From Phycomyces nitens (taxonomy: Eukaryota > Mucoromycota > Mucoromycetes > Mucorales > Phycomycetaceae): a stretch of 64,000 nucleotides of DNA. The position numbers and the translations under genes were made by a program. This document shows positions 60,975-64,000 of the stretch, one piece after another. The notes beneath the pieces are model-generated. The model made no database searches. It saw nothing but the letters and a program-made list of their open reading frames with translations, and was not told the DNA's origin. The stretch lies in contig JAHRBC010000003.1 of the NCBI GenBank assembly GCA_022702545.1, positions 4,960,001 to 5,024,000 of the forward strand, written 5' to 3'. How positions within the stretch are numbered: the stretch's first letter is position 1; each line of letters opens with the position of its first letter.

Positions 60975-62162
60975 TCACTGCTTTCGATGCTGTCTTCTTC
61001 CCACCACATGTCTCAAGGATGCCTGGACAACAGCACTATTTCCACAGGTCTCTTCCCGGGAAAAGTGTCGACTCAGAGCATCGGTACGCGCAAACGCCTT
61101 TTTACAACACAAACACACGTATGGTTTGTCTCCAGTATGGATTCGCATATGTCTCCCAAGATCGTGTTTGCGGGCAAACGACTTTTCACAAACTGTGCAT
61201 GGATGTGGCTTTTGTTCAGATCTCTGAGAAGGCTTGGTAGAACCTGCGGGGACAATGGGTTTTTCAGATCTGGCTTGGCGATGTGTAGATTCCGTGGGTG
61301 AAAAGTAACTATGGTTTTCATATGGGCTACTGGACTGACCCTGGGGTGAGGATAACGTATCTGTCCATTCACATCTATCTGAAGAGCTCTGGTCTCCAAG
61401 ACTGGTTCCGTTGCAATGGAGAGAATTAGAAACTGATTCCGGAGAGTTGGTAGCGGAATTGGTCATAATGCTTCCATTTACGGATGGAAAGCCGCTGGCG
61501 TAATTATGCACTGGCTGGTAGAATCCGGTAGATAGAAAAGTAACATTTTCATCAAATAGGTGTTCGATTGGATAGGCTAAATGATTTTCAAACTGCTTTT
61601 TTTCAGATGAAAACTGATAGCTGGGTATATCACATTCTCCTATTTGGGACTGGAAGCTGTCAGTCGAATAAGGCGATTCCATATTTACGGAATATGTTCC
61701 GAAAGACATGTTCATGTCGACTATTAATTGAGGACTGTTGCTCCGGAAGCCATACGGCGAGCATCCAGTAGGCGGAGGAGTGATGAGATCGTCAGGAAAT
61801 ATCGAAAATCCATCTTGATCCTGATTACGGTCTTGACATTTTCGTTGACATCCTGACCAAAGGTATTCAGGCTCAGTCGTTTCCATGGAATCTTCAGGGA
61901 CATACGAGAGGGACCCTGGAAGAGGGCAATAGACCGAGTTCAGTAGCATGTTCAAGTTTCCGTGTTTATGGGCAGGAGAAGTCATCTGGACGCGGTCTGA
62001 TTGAACCTGAGTATCAACCGAGATGTCTTGGAGCAGACTAATGGTGGCATCGAGATAGTATCTCTGTGGGAGATTGTGGTGGACAGTTGGCTCTGGCGCC
62101 CTCGATTCTACATTCTCCTGGCTAGTGGTACTGTTAAGGCGTGTGAAGTCTTGCTGGTACAT
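60975..62162 (-). CDS. C2H2 zinc-finger transcription factor with two C-terminal fingers
   Basis: A single exon of 395 residues, unusual beside its intron-rich neighbours. Residues 1-315 are Ser/Thr/Pro/Gln-rich and disordered, typical of an activation region. Two fingers sit at the C-terminus. The first is Cys322, Cys325, His338, His342 (CEKSFARKHDLGRHMRIH). After the linker TGDKPYV comes the second, Cys350, Cys353, His366 and a final Cys373, giving a C2HC pattern (KKAFARTDALSRHFSREETC). The pair resembles the last fingers of fungal Crz1-type factors (SFARKHDLKRH, then RSDALSRH), which respond to calcineurin, but no calcineurin-docking PxIxIT motif was clearly seen. The basic tail RHVVGRRQHRKQ may be a nuclear localisation signal. 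DNA target is unknown. Confidence 0.88.
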   Translation of the reverse strand: MYQQDFTRLNSTTSQENVESRAPEPTVHHNLPQRYYLDATISLLQDISVDTQVQSDRVQMTSPAHKHGNLNMLLNSVYCPLPGSLSYVPEDSMETTEPEYLWSGCQRKCQDRNQDQDGFSIFPDDLITPPPTGCSPYGFRSNSPQLIVDMNMSFGTYSVNMESPYSTDSFQSQIGECDIPSYQFSSEKKQFENHLAYPIEHLFDENVTFLSTGFYQPVHNYASGFPSVNGSIMTNSATNSPESVSNSLHCNGTSLGDQSSSDRCEWTDTLSSPQGQSSSPYENHSYFSPTESTHRQARSEKPIVPAGSTKPSQRSEQKPHPCTVCEKSFARKHDLGRHMRIHTGDKPYVCLCCKKAFARTDALSRHFSREETCGNSAVVQASLRHVVGRRQHRKQ

Positions 62163-64000
62163 CAGATTTGGAACAAGTATTAAGAATTGTAAAGTAGCAA
62201 AGGGTAGTGTAGAATGGGAGTGGGGCTAGCTTATCAGAGCAAGACGAGATCTTTTTTAACTCGAAGAAAGGTAAAGAGGTAGAAAGCACAAGATGATTGA
62301 TGTAGAATAAGTAGCTTAAAAAGTACGCTATGCCTTTGAGGTATTTATAGGAAACTCATAATTCGATTGTGATATAATTAATTTTAGGGGTTTTGATAAT
62401 AGTCTTATTTGGCTATGGCCATAGGTCACCAATATACCTTTCTAAAATTGGAAACGGGAAAATATATAAACGTTTTTATAATGAGGGCATATAAGGAGGT
62501 CTTTACTCCATCTGTTTATTTATTAAGAAGGTAGTGATCAGTATAACGTATGTTTTATTCAACTAAATTGAATTGTATTTACAAAAACAGACTTTATTAA
62601 GGTTTTAAGCTCTGAAATGAAGTAAATCTTTGGTGATTAATAGCTGTAATCAGTCCTTTACACCAAAAGTTTAACTTTCTATTCTCTTTACTTAAAGATA
62701 TTTTCTTCAGGGTTAACATTTTGGTCATTATATCAATTAATTATATTATCTGATTTGGTTATTCCAAGTAAAATAGATTGGGGTCAATCTAGACATACCA
62801 TTCTATCCAGTCGTCATGTATAGCAAGCAAAGATATTTGAATGTTCAAGTGAAACGACCGGTTGGTAATAATCTCCATTAATAGGATGTTTTCAATATAA
62901 CAAATAATCAAATATAACTGATTAATTACAAAAAAAAAAAGAAAAGAAGAAGTCTACGCACCCAACCACATACATATCTGTTCCTAGCTCTTTAATAAAC
63001 AATATCCAGCAAGATATGTATATTGGATCGCCAGCGATGCCTCTATCTTGCCAAGTACAAGAACTACAAGATATTTTTTTTATCTCCCTTGACCCCCCGA
63101 GAATACTTGGTTTTTTTTTCCCTTTATTAATTATTGTAGAGCAGGTCTTTAAGCAAATAGAGGTATTTCTTGACACTAGAAATCTAGTCGATGCTTTTTT
63201 TTTTGGGAATATATTTGATTATCTTGTAAAGAATGCGAGAATTTTGCAAGAAATGTAAAATAAATAAAATGCGGTATCCACAAACGGTTCAGTGATTAAA
63301 CTTGGTGGAATATTTTGAGGATAGGATGCATTGCAAGGGCTATATTGGCAGATTGATGTAGGTTGGAACCAGATTTCAAAACGTCTTGTATTTAATATTT
63401 AAATATGTATATATATATATATATTTTTAAAAAAATATTTTGAAATGTTTTGTGCTTAAAAAAGTCAAGAAGAAATATATTAAAGACAAAGAAGATGGGA
63501 AAGAGTATAAACAGGGTACGGAGTAAAAAAAAATAATTATTTTTCTTTTTATAAAAAAATGGGAATCTTTGAAAATGGCAAATATATCTTTTACCATTTT
63601 AGTGCGAATGTGATTATAAAACTGCCCATTTTTGGGTCTATATTAAAAAAACAAGCATAAAAATATTGATGCTTTATGGGATTTTGTTTGTTTGTTATGG
63701 CTAGAAGACTATAAAAGCTACAGAAACAAATAGAGCTACAGAAACAAGGGATATGAATATGGCTTTTTTGGAAAGGTGTATTGATTTTACGAATTGAATA
63801 GATTGTCGGTGACATTTGTTAAGGGCAAATTATAAATAAAGATTATCAACATTACTTCAAACTTACTTTGGGCGGTCTATGGTAAAAAAAATCAATAAAT
63901 GAACACGGTCTATATTCCTTGAACTAGTCTTTGGTACTTATAACCTGCTAGTTATTAAATAGAATCAATACAGTATTTAATATATAGTTTCTAAAATGAA
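62163..64000. other. AT-rich right-end region without a supported gene
   Basis: About 1.8 kb upstream of the C2H2 factor. Short ORFs (for example 63016-63258 on +) have no motif. Nothing else is recognised. Confidence 0.5.

Overview
This is a eukaryotic, almost certainly fungal, nuclear genome window. The genes are split by many short introns (mostly about 50-70 bases, GT-AG, often with a CTAAC-like branch point). Genes run on both strands, and the spacers are very AT-rich with many (TA)n, (ATT)n and (CA)n microsatellites. The gene set fits an early-diverging filamentous fungus, and I infer a Mucoromycota/Mucorales-like lineage: a CSL transcription factor and a BTG/Tob protein occur alongside fungal genes (Ypk-type kinase, Kre9/KNH-like wall protein, LAMMER kinase, HOM2, CorA, HDEL-tailed PDI). 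The species cannot be fixed from sequence alone. There is no sign of a bacterial, viral or plasmid origin, and no CRISPR array, rRNA or tRNA was recognised.

Layout. 1-780: 5' part of a low-complexity acidic/Lys-rich protein (-), cut by the window edge. 4.6-8.75 kb: large CSL factor (+). 9.8-12.6 kb: cyclic-nucleotide phosphodiesterase with an N-terminal receiver-like domain (-). 13.6-15.7 kb: Ypk1/Gad8-type AGC kinase with C2 domain (-). 16.6-16.9 kb: Mim2-like membrane protein (-), divergent from NBP35 (+, 17.4-18.5 kb). 18.7-19.3 kb: decayed Harbinger-type transposase, then about 2.9 kb of gene-poor AT-rich DNA. 22.2-31.0 kb, all (-): polytopic membrane protein, LETM1, aspartic protease, ribosomal protein eS24, HOM2. 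31.3-32.1 kb: KH protein (+). 32.4-34.9 kb: RGS protein and a second phosphodiesterase (-). 37.0-42.7 kb (+): eIF3e, a SAM methyltransferase, a sucrose/SLC45-type transporter. 42.8-46.9 kb (-): SRP receptor beta, BTG/Tob, CorA. 47.5-49.1 kb: PDI (+). 50.7-56.5 kb (-): Kre9/KNH-like secreted protein, ethanolamine-phosphate cytidylyltransferase, LAMMER kinase. 57.3-58.3 kb: soluble ABC ATPase (+). 61.0-62.2 kb: C2H2 factor (-).

Functionally this is mostly ordinary housekeeping and signalling content rather than an operon-like system. Themes that recur are cAMP/G-protein signalling (two phosphodiesterases, one RGS protein, one AGC kinase), the secretory pathway (PDI, SRPRB, KNH-like protein, aspartic protease) and mitochondria (LETM1, Mim2-like).

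The most notable structural feature is splicing. I assembled about 100 introns by frame continuity. Six need a GC-AG donor, all reading GCAAGT. Several genes carry microexons of 16-26 bases, and eS24 has a first coding exon that is just the ATG. The most notable protein architecture is the receiver-like plus phosphodiesterase fusion, which resembles animal PDE8. All gene models are by eye and no database search was run.
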